A stretch of 64,000 nucleotides of DNA from Paenibacillus qinlingensis. GTDB lineage: Bacteria > Bacillota > Bacilli > Paenibacillales > NBRC-103111. Below, in pieces: positions 37,351-46,441 of the stretch. The notes beneath the pieces are model-generated. The model made no database searches, was not told the DNA's origin, and saw only the letters and a program-made list of their open reading frames with translations. The stretch spans positions 186,001 to 250,000 of the forward strand of contig NZ_JABMKY010000007.1 of the NCBI RefSeq assembly GCF_013204845.1, in the 5' to 3' direction. Each line of letters begins with the position of its first letter. The first letter of the stretch is position 1. The position numbers and the translations under genes were made by a program.

Positions 37351-39936
37351 GTGGAAATCCAGACTAAAATTCATACGATCTTTATGATGATTGGGTCAAC
37401 AGAGTGTGGTAAGACGACGTTTGCAAAGGAAGTCCTAATCCCTCAACTTAAATATGAGGACGCAACGAAAAATTATAAATCCAATGTGCAGTATCTATCG
37501 TCAGACAGCATTCGCCAGGAGGTGCTGGGTCAAGAATATGACAAATACGAGCAAATCATGCTCGAGGCGAGTGAACAGGCATTCCATCTTTTATTTGAGC
37601 GGTTGAAAATGGCAACCTCCTTTCCCATTAATGCGGAATTCGTCATTGTGGACACAACAGGCTTAGCGGAGGAATTTCGGGAAAAGGTACGTGAGATTGC
37701 ACATCAAAACAACTATAACCTTGAGGTCATCCTGTTCGACTATCGTAAACGTGAGGATTACTATGCTTCAGACCGCTCAAAAAAGCTAATTACCAATCAT
37801 ATTACCCGCTTGAAAAAAGAGGTACTCGGCTCGTTATCAAAGGAAGGCTATACTAGAATTCATAAAGTTCGATACAAGGATTTCTACAGTGTGACGGATT
37901 GCAAGGCTAATGCTTCTTACAAAATCACTATTCTGGATTATAGTGAGTACTTAACGAAGATCCTTCCACAAGATGATAAGTATATCATCATTGGTGATGT
38001 ACATGAGTGCCTAGAAGAGCTTAAGGGCCTTCTGCTGGATTATGGTTACAAAATAGAAACGAATAAACTCATCGTCACTGACAAGGTAAAGAATACAAAA
38101 GTTATTCTAGTTGGCGATTGGATTGATAAAGGGAAGCAGACGAAAGTAATTATTGATTTCTTATATGAAAATCAAGAGCACTTTTTGTTTATCATCGGGA
38201 ATCATGAGAACTTCGTGTATAAATACTTGCGTGGGGAAATCGCTGGCGTCGATCAAGAGTTACTTCGGTCATACTTTGACTCTACACAAATTCTTACGCA
38301 GGATTCCGAACTACTAATGAAATTTAATGAACTGATTGCGATCTCCCAGCCTTTTTATAGGTTTATTGGAGGAAACGGCCCTTCTTATTACATCACACAT
38401 GCCCCATGTAGAAACAAGTATATTGGCAAAATGGATTCCAACTCAGTTAAGCATCAGCGGAGCTTTCGTATAGACCGTGAAGCAACCTATGAGGATCAAC
38501 TTGGATTTCTCAAAGATGAAGCCGTAAAGAATCACCCCTATCATGTTTTCGGACATATTGCAGCTAAGAATGCTTTTCGAATTAAAAACAAAATTCATAT
38601 CGACACGGGATGCGTTCAGGGCAATGTTTTAACATCCGTTAACATCACTTATAAGCCTTTTATTAAATCGCATAAGTCGAGTAGAGCTGTACTTATCGAG
38701 GAACTGAAAACCATATTTCAGGAAGAGAGAAAAGTATCAGTTCAAGATTTGGCGGATGAAGAAGTTCGCAGATTACGCTATGTCTCCCAACATAAAATTA
38801 ATTTTATTTCCGGAACAATGTCGCCCGCGGATAAGGACGAAACGACACGGGAGCTAGAATCCTTGCAGCGGGGGTTGCAATATTTTGCAGAACGTGGAGT
38901 TAAGAATGTTGTCTTGCAACCTAAGTATATGGGCTCTCGCTGTAATTTATATTTAAACAAGGATATTGAACTGTGCTTTGCAGTAAGCCGCAACGGGTAC
39001 AAAATCAATCAAATTGAATTGACGGAAATATACGAGCGGTTGTTAAAAAAGTTCAGTGGTTTTATGGAGCAAAATCAAGTTAGCATGCTTATTTTGGATG
39101 GTGAGCTTCTTCCCTGGAAAGCCATTGGAGATGGGTTGATTCAAAAGCAGTTCAAACCAATCGAGAAAGCATTAGAAAGCGAATTTGCGTTCTTAAGGCA
39201 AAATGGCTTTGAAGGAGCGTTTGATAAGTTAGTACATGAATATGAAGCAAGTGGATTTGAGCAGGATCAATTTCATATTTCTAAAACGGTGCTAAGTGAT
39301 AAATATGGATCTCACTTGTATTCAAATTATAAGTACGTTCATGAGAATTTAGAGAAGTATGTGCCATTAGACGAGCATGTGAAAGCCTATCAAACCTATA
39401 AGAAACAGCTGGAGATATATGCAGATGATGCAGAATTGGTTTATAAACCGTTCGCTTTGTTGAAAGTGATTTATCAAAATGGCAATGAAGAGATTCCTAA
39501 TTGGCATACTTCAGATGAGTACCGTTTTGTTTCAGAGGACGAATGTATCTTGTTAGATTTAAACGATCCGGAATGCTTCCAACAGGCAGAAGAATTCTTC
39601 TCGAAATTAACAGTAGACAATCATATGGAGGGTGTTGTCATTAAGCCCGAGGTCGTGGAGAAACATGTAGTTCCTCATATGAAGGTTCGAAATAGGGACT
39701 ATTTATCCATTATTTATGGCTATGACTATCGTTTCCCACATAAGTATAAGAAGTTATTGAAGCAAAAGAGTATTAACTCTAAGTTGCGAACTTCTATGAA
39801 TGAACATCGTTTAGGAACGAAAATGCTTCAAATTAAGTTTAACGACATTCAGCCAGACAATGAGCAATTTAAGGAGATTGCTGCAAGTTTGCTATTCGAA
39901 GTCGCCAAGGAAAAAGAGATAGATCCACGCTTGTAA
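37351..39936 (+). CDS. pnkp: Bacterial Pnkp, polynucleotide kinase-phosphatase-adenylyltransferase
   Basis: The start is GTG 37351 with GAGGAGGGAGG upstream. The 861-residue protein has three modules. The 5'-kinase has P-loop GSTECGKTTF (15-24). The metallophosphoesterase that heals 2',3'-phosphate ends has GDVHE (215-219), GDWIDKGKQT, GNHE (283-286) and FGHIAAK. The ligase-like adenylyltransferase has nucleophile K525 in QPKYMGSR, then ILDGELLPW and EGVVIKPE. Clostridial Pnkp seals only with Hen1, encoded immediately upstream. This is the last gene of the operon; no clear terminator directly follows, but an inverted-repeat element does. Confidence 0.96.
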   Translation: MEIQTKIHTIFMMIGSTECGKTTFAKEVLIPQLKYEDATKNYKSNVQYLSSDSIRQEVLGQEYDKYEQIMLEASEQAFHLLFERLKMATSFPINAEFVIVDTTGLAEEFREKVREIAHQNNYNLEVILFDYRKREDYYASDRSKKLITNHITRLKKEVLGSLSKEGYTRIHKVRYKDFYSVTDCKANASYKITILDYSEYLTKILPQDDKYIIIGDVHECLEELKGLLLDYGYKIETNKLIVTDKVKNTKVILVGDWIDKGKQTKVIIDFLYENQEHFLFIIGNHENFVYKYLRGEIAGVDQELLRSYFDSTQILTQDSELLMKFNELIAISQPFYRFIGGNGPSYYITHAPCRNKYIGKMDSNSVKHQRSFRIDREATYEDQLGFLKDEAVKNHPYHVFGHIAAKNAFRIKNKIHIDTGCVQGNVLTSVNITYKPFIKSHKSSRAVLIEELKTIFQEERKVSVQDLADEEVRRLRYVSQHKINFISGTMSPADKDETTRELESLQRGLQYFAERGVKNVVLQPKYMGSRCNLYLNKDIELCFAVSRNGYKINQIELTEIYERLLKKFSGFMEQNQVSMLILDGELLPWKAIGDGLIQKQFKPIEKALESEFAFLRQNGFEGAFDKLVHEYEASGFEQDQFHISKTVLSDKYGSHLYSNYKYVHENLEKYVPLDEHVKAYQTYKKQLEIYADDAELVYKPFALLKVIYQNGNEEIPNWHTSDEYRFVSEDECILLDLNDPECFQQAEEFFSKLTVDNHMEGVVIKPEVVEKHVVPHMKVRNRDYLSIIYGYDYRFPHKYKKLLKQKSINSKLRTSMNEHRLGTKMLQIKFNDIQPDNEQFKEIAASLLFEVAKEKEIDPRL

Positions 39937-39964
39937 GCTGTAGTAAGTTGCATTTCATGAAGCA

Positions 39965-40148
39965 AGGGAACCAGGATCCCCTATTTCGGCGAATTGCTCA
40001 AGAAAAGACAACGAGGGGAACGTCGGTGCGCTATTCGCCTAAATACCGCTAGAATTAGCGGGAATCAGCTGAATAGCGCACTCACGTTCCCTTTCGCCGT
40101 TAGAAATGGCTATTTTCATCCAAATAGCGTATTCTCGTTCCCTTTCGA
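39965..40148. repeat. Nested double inverted-repeat element
   Basis: The inner arms are GGGAACGTCGGTGCGCTATTC (40016-40036, split here only for display) and its complement at 40071-40091 with two mismatches. They enclose a perfect CCGCTA-gaat-TAGCGG hairpin (40046-40061). The outer arms begin with GGGAACC (about 39965-39990) and end with CGTTCCC (about 40125-40143), and are diverged copies of the same sequence. There are thus four related arms in two nested pairs. No gene is present in 39937-40209. It resembles a non-coding palindromic repeat family (REP or MITE-like). Confidence 0.75.
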
Positions 40149-40163
40149 CTACCTATCGAAAGA

Positions 40164-40211
40164 AAAAAGCAGTCCCCAAGTAGTAACCTACCTACTTCGG
40201 AGACTGCTTTT
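40164..40211. terminator. Bidirectional terminator
   Basis: AAAAAAGCAGTCCCCAAGTAG pairs with CTACTTCGGAGACTGCTTTT around a short loop, with A and T tracts on both sides. It can end both the RNA-repair operon and the convergent toxin/immunity-like pair. Confidence 0.85.
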
Positions 40212-40632
40212 ACTCACTCAACGCATCCTCTAATTCCCACGTATCGCCGATGCCGCTCACCTTGTAGCAGGAACCCTCCAACGAAATGCAAGCTTCCAGC
40301 TGGAGCTGCGGAAAGGTTAACAACCAGCTTTCCTCGTTGTTCACGTACTCAATAGGAAGCACGTCATGCAGGTGCCGGATGAAGTCGAAGACATGCGTGT
40401 CATCGCCCGCTCCCCGCTTGAAGTCAACCCAATGACCGGTGACCTTTCGATCGTTCACCGCGGTGAGGAGATCGATTAGCCAAAAAGGAGCAGCTCCTGC
40501 TTCTTCAAGCTCATTTTCCGCTATGTGCTCCGCCAAGGCTTGCTTATTAATCGTCTGCGACCCGTCAGCAGATAATGCTGTAGCCAGCTCATCCAAGAGA
40601 TGACTCAAATCGTTCCGTTCAGATGAACCCAT
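40210..40632 (-). CDS. Small acidic protein downstream of the DUF4157 gene (possible immunity protein)
   Basis: The 140-residue protein has no recognised domain. GGAGG lies 8 bases before ATG 40632. It is rich in Glu and Asp, has no signal peptide or membrane helix, and includes WLIDLLTAVNDRKVTGHWVDFKRG and a mixed C-terminus (LTFPQLQLEACISLEGSCYKV). It follows the toxin-like DUF4157 gene by 12 bases on the same strand, the usual place of an immunity gene. That role is inference from position and charge only. Confidence 0.75.
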   Translation of the reverse strand: MGSSERNDLSHLLDELATALSADGSQTINKQALAEHIAENELEEAGAAPFWLIDLLTAVNDRKVTGHWVDFKRGAGDDTHVFDFIRHLHDVLPIEYVNNEESWLLTFPQLQLEACISLEGSCYKVSGIGDTWELEDALSE

Positions 40633-40644
40633 GCCCTCATCCTC

Positions 40645-41688
40645 CTAGCTTACTGGAAACATTGTATTGATTTTCAATTTGCCATTGTCTGGCTGAATAT
40701 CTAATTGAACCTGATCGCAAGTGACCTCTGTACCATCACGGAGATAGCCGACCCCTGCACCTGGCACGCTGATTATGGTACCCATGCCGACGAGTTTTTG
40801 CTTCGGCGCATTTTTGGACACCAAAGTACTGTATGCACTGGTGAAAGCTGCCTTGTGCTTATCATCCGATACGAATTTCGAAGCAGCTTTGCCCGTTGGC
40901 ACTTTACTCACCCGACCGGAAGGCGCGGTACCGCTTTTCAATCGTTCACGTTGCTGTTCTTCCGTTGTATGCGCCCCGTGATCGGCGTAGGAATGTCCAC
41001 CACCAGAATCATACGTGCTTGGATCATTGGCATCCAATCCGTCGTACAGAGTGGCAGCCACCTTTTGAATCGTATCCGAAGAGCTAGATGCCTCTCCACT
41101 TACTAAACTATCGTTGTCCGATCTCTTCATTTGCATACGTTCGCCGCCTAAATCAGATGCTTTCGCTCCCATATGATCGGCTTCGGATTCTAATCCATGA
41201 TCATCATTAATAGCGACCCCACCAGCTTGTTGCGTGGGTGCTACTCTGCCTTGACGCTGTTGGACGACATGCCAAGCTTCGTGCGGTAAATGCTGCTCTT
41301 GACCAGGACCTACATGAATGTCATTTCCTTGCGCATAAGCTAAGGCTTGCAACTGAGCAGGTTTATCGGAATTGTAATGCACTTTAACGGAATCCATGGA
41401 TAGCCCGGACAGATTTTCAACACCCGATTTCAAATTATCGGGCATGCCCGTGTTATTCTTTTTAGTCTGAATAGGCTTCTCAGAAGGTGTTGGTGTTGGA
41501 GATTGGGATCTAAACAATTGAGCGACGGCGCGATTTCCGATGGTTCTCTGTAGTTGTGCGATATGTGAAGTGGAAAAAGAGGACATGCGATCCGCTGTTC
41601 CAGTCTGTTTTGCAGAGCTGTTGGAAGCGTTATGTTTATCGTGTTGTTCTGACGATTGATTATTTTTCACATGTGAGTGATAACTCAT
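40645..41688 (-). CDS. DUF4157 (eCIS-core) protein with toxin-like C-terminus
   Basis: The 347-residue protein has a disordered polar N-terminus with a conserved short motif (IAQLQRTIGNRAVAQLF, 43-59). The DUF4157 metallopeptidase-like domain follows (about 84-175), with HEAWH (136-140) and a downstream ESE (167-169) as likely zinc ligands. The C-terminal domain (about 217-347) starts GGGHSYADHGAHTTEEQQRERL and contains F-VSDDKHKAAF; it resembles polymorphic-toxin RNase domains of the BECR/RNase-A-like group by pattern only. DUF4157 marks effectors of extracellular contractile injection systems. No contractile-tail genes are in the window. Confidence 0.82.
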   Translation of the reverse strand: MSYHSHVKNNQSSEQHDKHNASNSSAKQTGTADRMSSFSTSHIAQLQRTIGNRAVAQLFRSQSPTPTPSEKPIQTKKNNTGMPDNLKSGVENLSGLSMDSVKVHYNSDKPAQLQALAYAQGNDIHVGPGQEQHLPHEAWHVVQQRQGRVAPTQQAGGVAINDDHGLESEADHMGAKASDLGGERMQMKRSDNDSLVSGEASSSSDTIQKVAATLYDGLDANDPSTYDSGGGHSYADHGAHTTEEQQRERLKSGTAPSGRVSKVPTGKAASKFVSDDKHKAAFTSAYSTLVSKNAPKQKLVGMGTIISVPGAGVGYLRDGTEVTCDQVQLDIQPDNGKLKINTMFPVS

Positions 41689-41871
41689 GAATAAAATTCA
41701 CCGCCCTAAGTAAATGACCTAACTTTCAACAAATTCCGTTTAGTTTCCTTATTTATTTTAAGGTAAAAGTTACCATTGGACAACAGTTCTAAAGTTGTGT
41801 TTATTTCTCCGGATGTACAAAGAGGTTGCTGGTGAACTTCCAGATGCACATCAAATTTGACGGAGAACAAC

Positions 41872-41913
41872 AAAAGGACCGTCCCATGAGGTAAAATATG
41901 GGGACGGCCTTTC
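41872..41913 (-). terminator. Terminator of the 48-residue ORF
   Basis: On the minus strand AAAGGCCGTCCCC pairs with GGGACGGTCCTTT across a 14-base loop, followed by TTGTTGTT. The rest of 41689-41965 shows no gene; it should contain the promoter of the DUF4157 gene, which I cannot place with confidence. Confidence 0.75.
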
Positions 41914-41965
41914 TATTAGTTAGATGGATAAAAACGATAGTGGAGGGTTCAAAGTAAAATCTCTA

Positions 41966-42112
41966 TCAGTAAGGAAAGTAAGGAATCTGAACGTGCTCGG
42001 TTATCACACCTACGGGTTTAATAATGATATCCTTGGATTTTGCCGTTGTCTGTGACAATTGAATCGTACCGCTTCCATCGTAATACATCGGCTTTACTTG
42101 TTCATTTTTCAT
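41966..42112 (-). CDS. Small unrecognised protein (48 residues)
   Basis: ATG 42112 has AGGAGG 8 bases upstream; the longer frame to 42199 lacks a ribosome-binding site at its start. The product is hydrophilic to mixed, with YYDGSGTIQLSQTT in the middle and a hydrophobic, proline- and tyrosine-rich tail (VQIPYFPY). It has no Cys and no membrane helix. It has its own terminator. It could be a spore, coat or secreted small protein, or a peptide precursor; no family is recognised. Confidence 0.6.
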   Translation of the reverse strand: MKNEQVKPMYYDGSGTIQLSQTTAKSKDIIIKPVGVITEHVQIPYFPY

Positions 42113-42224
42113 CCTTACGCCTCCTGTAATATTAGTATTACGATCTATAGTGTAGCATTTTTTTGTGAATAAACAATACATAAAAGGCAGGAGTCGCACA
42201 ACATGACGCTATTATTCGGCGCAA

Positions 42225-43910
42225 TCATTCGGTTCGAAACGACTGTAATCCCTCATGCAGTTCTCGGGCTTCCTCCGTTAGACGCCTCGAGGATACCGTA
42301 ACCTCATCAAAAGAGGATAGCTGCTGCTGGCCCATTGCAGAAACTTGCTCTACTTCGAAACTAATTTGCTCAGAACGTACCTTAACTCCAGCCATTTCCT
42401 CACCTAGCTGCTTAATGTTGGCATCGGCGTCATGGATTTGGATACTGATGGCACCAAGCTCACTATGAATGTCCATATTCACATTGTGAATGGCTGTGAA
42501 TGTTATTTTAGCCTGCTGTGCACTCCTATTTCCTCGTTCCAAATCTTCCAGTCCCTGCTTCATCTGCAAACGAATAAACTCAATCCGATCTTGCACATTG
42601 CCTGTCTGAAATTCTGATTCCTGTGCAAGCTCCTTCGATCTTTGAGCTAGTTCTTTTACCTTCTGGGCGACAACTGCAAAACCGCGACCTGCCTCACCGG
42701 ACCGAGCAGCTTCAATACTCGCATTAATGGACAAAATATTCGTTTGGGCTGCAATCTCTCGCAGCTGTTTCATCGTGCTGTTCAGTTGTTTAAATAAAGC
42801 ATGCAAGCTGTCCGTATCATAATCAACCTTCTTCATACCTCCAGCGATCTGAACGTATTGATCCATGAATACAGCAATATGTTCGTCTCCTTTACGAGCA
42901 AGTTCTAAGGAAAGTTCGGCATGACCGTAGATAATCTCCTGCTTACCGCGAATATCGTGAAAAGCATGCATCACATTTTCCACCTCGGTCGCTGCCGTTT
43001 CAATCGATTTGGTTTGATACTGTGCTGCCTCCGTAATGGATAATGCCCCTTCAGCAATCTCTGAGCTGGCATCTCGATTCTCCTCCATTGCACGATTAAT
43101 GTTGCTGGAAGAAGTCTGTACTTTCGCATTCATATGCCGCACGGTGCCGATCAACGCTAATAAATTTTCAGTCATTCGGTTAAACGAATTGCAAAGGTCT
43201 CCGATCTCATCACGACTAGAGACAAGAAGACGAGAGCCATTCAGATTACCGAGTGCGATAGCGGATGCGCGCCTGCTGAGTTGTTCAATTGGACGAATGA
43301 CAATTCGATTAAGCGCCATAATCAGTCCAATGGATACAACTAAAACGAGGACATACATAGCTAGGCTCCATAGCATATCGCGCGAGAACTGGTACACAAT
43401 CTTCGTTTGCAACTGACTGCTGGCAATCAGCTTCAAGCGAATCAGCTCTCCGACTTCATCCTGTACGATCTGCGTCGTATCCATAATGATGTCAAACACA
43501 ATCTGTTTATCCTCTACTTTGATAGCTTTGTCTAGACTTTCAACCTTATCTCGGAGTGAACTCATTGTATTGGCAACGACATGAATCTGCTCCGTTACTT
43601 TAGGATCCTGTTCTTTGCTTTTTAATGTGATAATCCCCTTATCCATCGTATCCAACAGTTCGAATTGTTTGCCTTGCTTAAACGTTTTCTTAGCATAAAG
43701 GATATCTCTCATTTCTGAATCCAGCTCATTTTTCAATTGTCCGTTAATGGCATTCGCTGCGGCAACATCCATGAGCAAGCTGTTATATTGACGAATATAG
43801 CCGGAGAACTGCTCGTATTGAAAGAAACTTGCAACCGCTGTCAATAAAATAATGATGATGAACGAAACGACCAGCTTCGTCCGAATCGAAAGATGCTTCC
43901 AATTATTCAT
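42225..43910 (-). CDS. Methyl-accepting chemotaxis protein
   Basis: ATG 43910 has GAGGAG 8 bases upstream; GTG 43919 directly abuts that site. The 561-residue receptor has a first membrane helix ([19 protein letters not shown]), an extracytoplasmic four-helix-bundle sensor (about 33-175), a second helix ([19 protein letters not shown]), HAMP ([19 protein letters not shown]), and a signalling domain whose hairpin tip is changed slightly from consensus ([38 protein letters not shown]). It probably signals to CheA; the ligand is unknown. It stands alone. Confidence 0.92.
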   Translation of the reverse strand: MNNWKHLSIRTKLVVSFIIIILLTAVASFFQYEQFSGYIRQYNSLLMDVAAANAINGQLKNELDSEMRDILYAKKTFKQGKQFELLDTMDKGIITLKSKEQDPKVTEQIHVVANTMSSLRDKVESLDKAIKVEDKQIVFDIIMDTTQIVQDEVGELIRLKLIASSQLQTKIVYQFSRDMLWSLAMYVLVLVVSIGLIMALNRIVIRPIEQLSRRASAIALGNLNGSRLLVSSRDEIGDLCNSFNRMTENLLALIGTVRHMNAKVQTSSSNINRAMEENRDASSEIAEGALSITEAAQYQTKSIETAATEVENVMHAFHDIRGKQEIIYGHAELSLELARKGDEHIAVFMDQYVQIAGGMKKVDYDTDSLHALFKQLNSTMKQLREIAAQTNILSINASIEAARSGEAGRGFAVVAQKVKELAQRSKELAQESEFQTGNVQDRIEFIRLQMKQGLEDLERGNRSAQQAKITFTAIHNVNMDIHSELGAISIQIHDADANIKQLGEEMAGVKVRSEQISFEVEQVSAMGQQQLSSFDEVTVSSRRLTEEARELHEGLQSFRTE

Positions 43911-44019
43911 TGCTTTCACTCCTCAAGCTGTGGATGCTTATTAGTAGTAGATTAGCATCTATTATTTCGAGCGTCTTTACGATAATCGGCAATTATATGT
44001 GCTTTTTCGGCTAATAGTA

Positions 44020-44223
44020 ATGTTATTTCCTATATATTACAAAATAGAAAATATTCACAAATACCATGTTGGTTCATGGATTGCTGGTTATACAAATGGC
44101 GTGTTTTATGAGGTTAACGGTTGTGACGGAGAACAGGTTAGAGTTTTTTTAAATATTGAAACAAGAGATTTAATACTAAACAGCGCAAACAATTCAGCTG
44201 CAGTAATTAAAATAATAAAATGA
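44020..44223 (+). CDS. Small hypothetical protein or gene remnant
   Basis: The 67-codon frame from ATG 44020 (open from GTG 43999) encodes a soluble-looking peptide (YKIENIHKYHVGSWIAGYTNGVFYEVNG ... VFLNIETRDLI). It has no clear ribosome-binding site but is followed directly by a good terminator. It may be the remnant of a longer gene. No family is recognised. Confidence 0.35.
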   Translation: MLFPIYYKIENIHKYHVGSWIAGYTNGVFYEVNGCDGEQVRVFLNIETRDLILNSANNSAAVIKIIK

Positions 44224-44238
44224 ATAGGTAGGATGGAG

Positions 44239-44262
44239 AACCCCTTGTGAGAGGGGTTTTTC
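44239..44262 (+). terminator. Intrinsic terminator
   Basis: AACCCCT-tgtgag-AGGGGTT followed by TTTC. Confidence 0.85.
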
Positions 44263-44373
44263 GGTTTCTTTTTGACCGTCCAATGATAAGAAATGTCTCA
44301 GAAAACCACCTTCTACTTAACTCAAATAAATAGTTTGTAAAATAGTTCAAAAGAAGCAGGAATTTATCAAGGG

Positions 44374-45747
44374 ATGTCGAAAATTCTAAGTTGTTTTCAC
44401 ATTTACATCACACTTTTTTTACAATTCGTTCACAATTATTTTTACAGATATGGAGTTGTTAGCAGAGTGTATCTTATCGACCGAATTAATCAAATCTACC
44501 AGCGATACAAGGATTACGAATGGATATATATGCTCCCCCTTGTCGTGCTTTCACTAAAGAGGAAATTAGAGTACTTTTTCTTTATCCTGCACTCGGAGAA
44601 GGGGCTTCCGAAATCGGAAGATTCGCAGTGGTACCTGAATTACGCCCACTCCTTGTTAACAGATTTCAAGATTGGTTTACATATGAACGATCTTCTCTAT
44701 ATGGGTTATAACCTCGTTCTCGCCATATTAATAGGTGTGTTTAAGGATGAACATACCGTTGTTTTTATACAAGCAGTAACAACTGCATCGTGTGTGATCC
44801 TGGTGTATTTCATCACGCTTCGCTTATTCAACCGAATTACTGCAATTGTAGCCTCGTATTTCTATGCAACTTCCTGGCACATTACGGTGTGGTCAATGTA
44901 CATTCTTTCAGATAGTTTATTTATGAATTTAGTCCTGCTGAATGTGTTCCTTCTTTTTAAAACGCTTGAGAATAACAATAAAGTCATAGGTTCGTTATTC
45001 CTCGTGTCTTCGCTTCTCATGCTGGTATTCCGTCCAACGGGTGTTCTGACGCTTGTATTTATTTTCATCTACCTTGTACTGAATGTTAAACGAGAACAAC
45101 CGATCAATTTCCTCAAAAGGCATAGATATAAATTTATATGCGCATTACTACTTGTTTTCATAGCAGGTGGTTTGCTTCTAGGGGCCGACAAATTCAATCC
45201 ACTTCTGACATCTCTACAATATAATGCGAAGTTAGTCCTATACAATATTTATGCCAAAGGGTGGATTTATGACAACCCCTCAGATTATGACTATTTTTAT
45301 CGTCCTGATTATCGCATTGATATCTTAGGCAGCTTGATCCTAAGCTTCCTTATTCATAATTGGGATCATGTGCTGGTTTTATATGGAAGGAGAGCGCTTG
45401 CATTCATCGGCTGGTGGGTATGGAAGACAGATGTTCGGAGTGTGGCAGGGGTTATTAAATTGTTCAAGGATATCATCCCCACGCTTCTATTTCTATTGGG
45501 AACTTACGCTGCCATGAGGAACAACATATTCAGAAAAACATCGATTGTATGGTTAGTGATTGTGTCGATATTCCTATTCTGTATGGTGTTGTTCATGGAT
45601 AGTATGTATCGCTATAAGCTGCCTGCCCTACCTTTTATTTGTATCATCTGTGGATATGGTGTGGAAAGATGGATCCGCATCATGCTATTGTTCATTAACC
45701 AATTAGAGGGGAAGTTGCTTCAATGGAACAGAAACAAGCACTCATAG
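44374..45747 (+). CDS. GT-C type membrane glycosyltransferase (GT39/ArnT-like)
   Basis: The 457-residue protein has about ten membrane helices and an early acidic loop (LPKSEDSQWYLNYAHSLL, about 77-94), as in dolichyl/undecaprenyl-phosphate-sugar dependent transferases. The C-terminal half contains MYRYKLPALPFICIICGYG, typical of GT39-like proteins. The start is uncertain because GGG directly abuts ATG 44374, and downstream GTG or ATG codons are possible. It overlaps the next gene by 25 bases and opens an operon for building or decorating a lipid-linked glycan. Confidence 0.8.
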   Translation: MSKILSCFHIYITLFLQFVHNYFYRYGVVSRVYLIDRINQIYQRYKDYEWIYMLPLVVLSLKRKLEYFFFILHSEKGLPKSEDSQWYLNYAHSLLTDFKIGLHMNDLLYMGYNLVLAILIGVFKDEHTVVFIQAVTTASCVILVYFITLRLFNRITAIVASYFYATSWHITVWSMYILSDSLFMNLVLLNVFLLFKTLENNNKVIGSLFLVSSLLMLVFRPTGVLTLVFIFIYLVLNVKREQPINFLKRHRYKFICALLLVFIAGGLLLGADKFNPLLTSLQYNAKLVLYNIYAKGWIYDNPSDYDYFYRPDYRIDILGSLILSFLIHNWDHVLVLYGRRALAFIGWWVWKTDVRSVAGVIKLFKDIIPTLLFLLGTYAAMRNNIFRKTSIVWLVIVSIFLFCMVLFMDSMYRYKLPALPFICIICGYGVERWIRIMLLFINQLEGKLLQWNRNKHS

Positions 45748-46439
45748 TCATCCCGGCCTACAATGAGCAGAACAATATACTAAAAGTAATCAGGGATGTA
45801 CGTGAGAATCTTCCTAACTACGATATTCTCGTTATTAACGATTGCTCGAAGGACAACACATCGGCGATAGCCAAGCAAGCAGGAGATGGCGTCAAAGTTG
45901 TGGACCTCTCCTATAATCTAGGGATAGGCGGGGCGGTGCAAACGGGCTTCAAATATGCCGAGAAGAATGGTTATTCGTATATGGTGCAAATTGACGGTGA
46001 TGGTCAGCATCTTCCCAGCGAGGTAAATAAGCTATTCGCCTATATGATGCAGACGGAATCTGATATGGTCATTGGCTCTAGGTTTCTAGATATTAAATCA
46101 TTCCAAACGACGTGGACAAGGCGCCTGGGCATTAAAGTGTTCTATTATTTATTTCGCTTATTAATCCAAACGAAGATTACGGATGGGACATCAGGGTTTC
46201 GTATGTATAATCGCAAGAGTATAGAGCTGTTAAGCCAATTTTATCCAGACGATTACCCTGAACCAGACGCCATTATTTTAATTAGCAAACATGGACTACG
46301 CATTGGGGAAATCGGTGTTGAAATGAGAGAACGTGAACATGGTGTCTCTTCCATAACCCCGATGCAAAGTCCCTATTATATGACGAAGGTGATTATGTCG
46401 ATCTTATTCTCTTTTACAAGGACAAGGACGAGGTGGTAG
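45723..46439 (+). CDS. Family 2 glycosyltransferase (dolichyl-phosphate mannose synthase-like)
   Basis: The 238-residue cytoplasmic GT-A enzyme has ALIVIPAYNEQNNI, DILVINDCSKDNTS, a nucleotide/metal motif (QIDGDGQHLPSE) and GTSGFRMYNRKSIELL. It likely transfers a sugar to undecaprenyl phosphate, making the donor for the upstream GT-C enzyme. GAGGGGAAG precedes ATG 45723 inside the preceding gene. No C-terminal membrane helices are present. Confidence 0.92.
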   Translation: MEQKQALIVIPAYNEQNNILKVIRDVRENLPNYDILVINDCSKDNTSAIAKQAGDGVKVVDLSYNLGIGGAVQTGFKYAEKNGYSYMVQIDGDGQHLPSEVNKLFAYMMQTESDMVIGSRFLDIKSFQTTWTRRLGIKVFYYLFRLLIQTKITDGTSGFRMYNRKSIELLSQFYPDDYPEPDAIILISKHGLRIGEIGVEMREREHGVSSITPMQSPYYMTKVIMSILFSFTRTRTRW

Positions 46440-46441
46440 GA

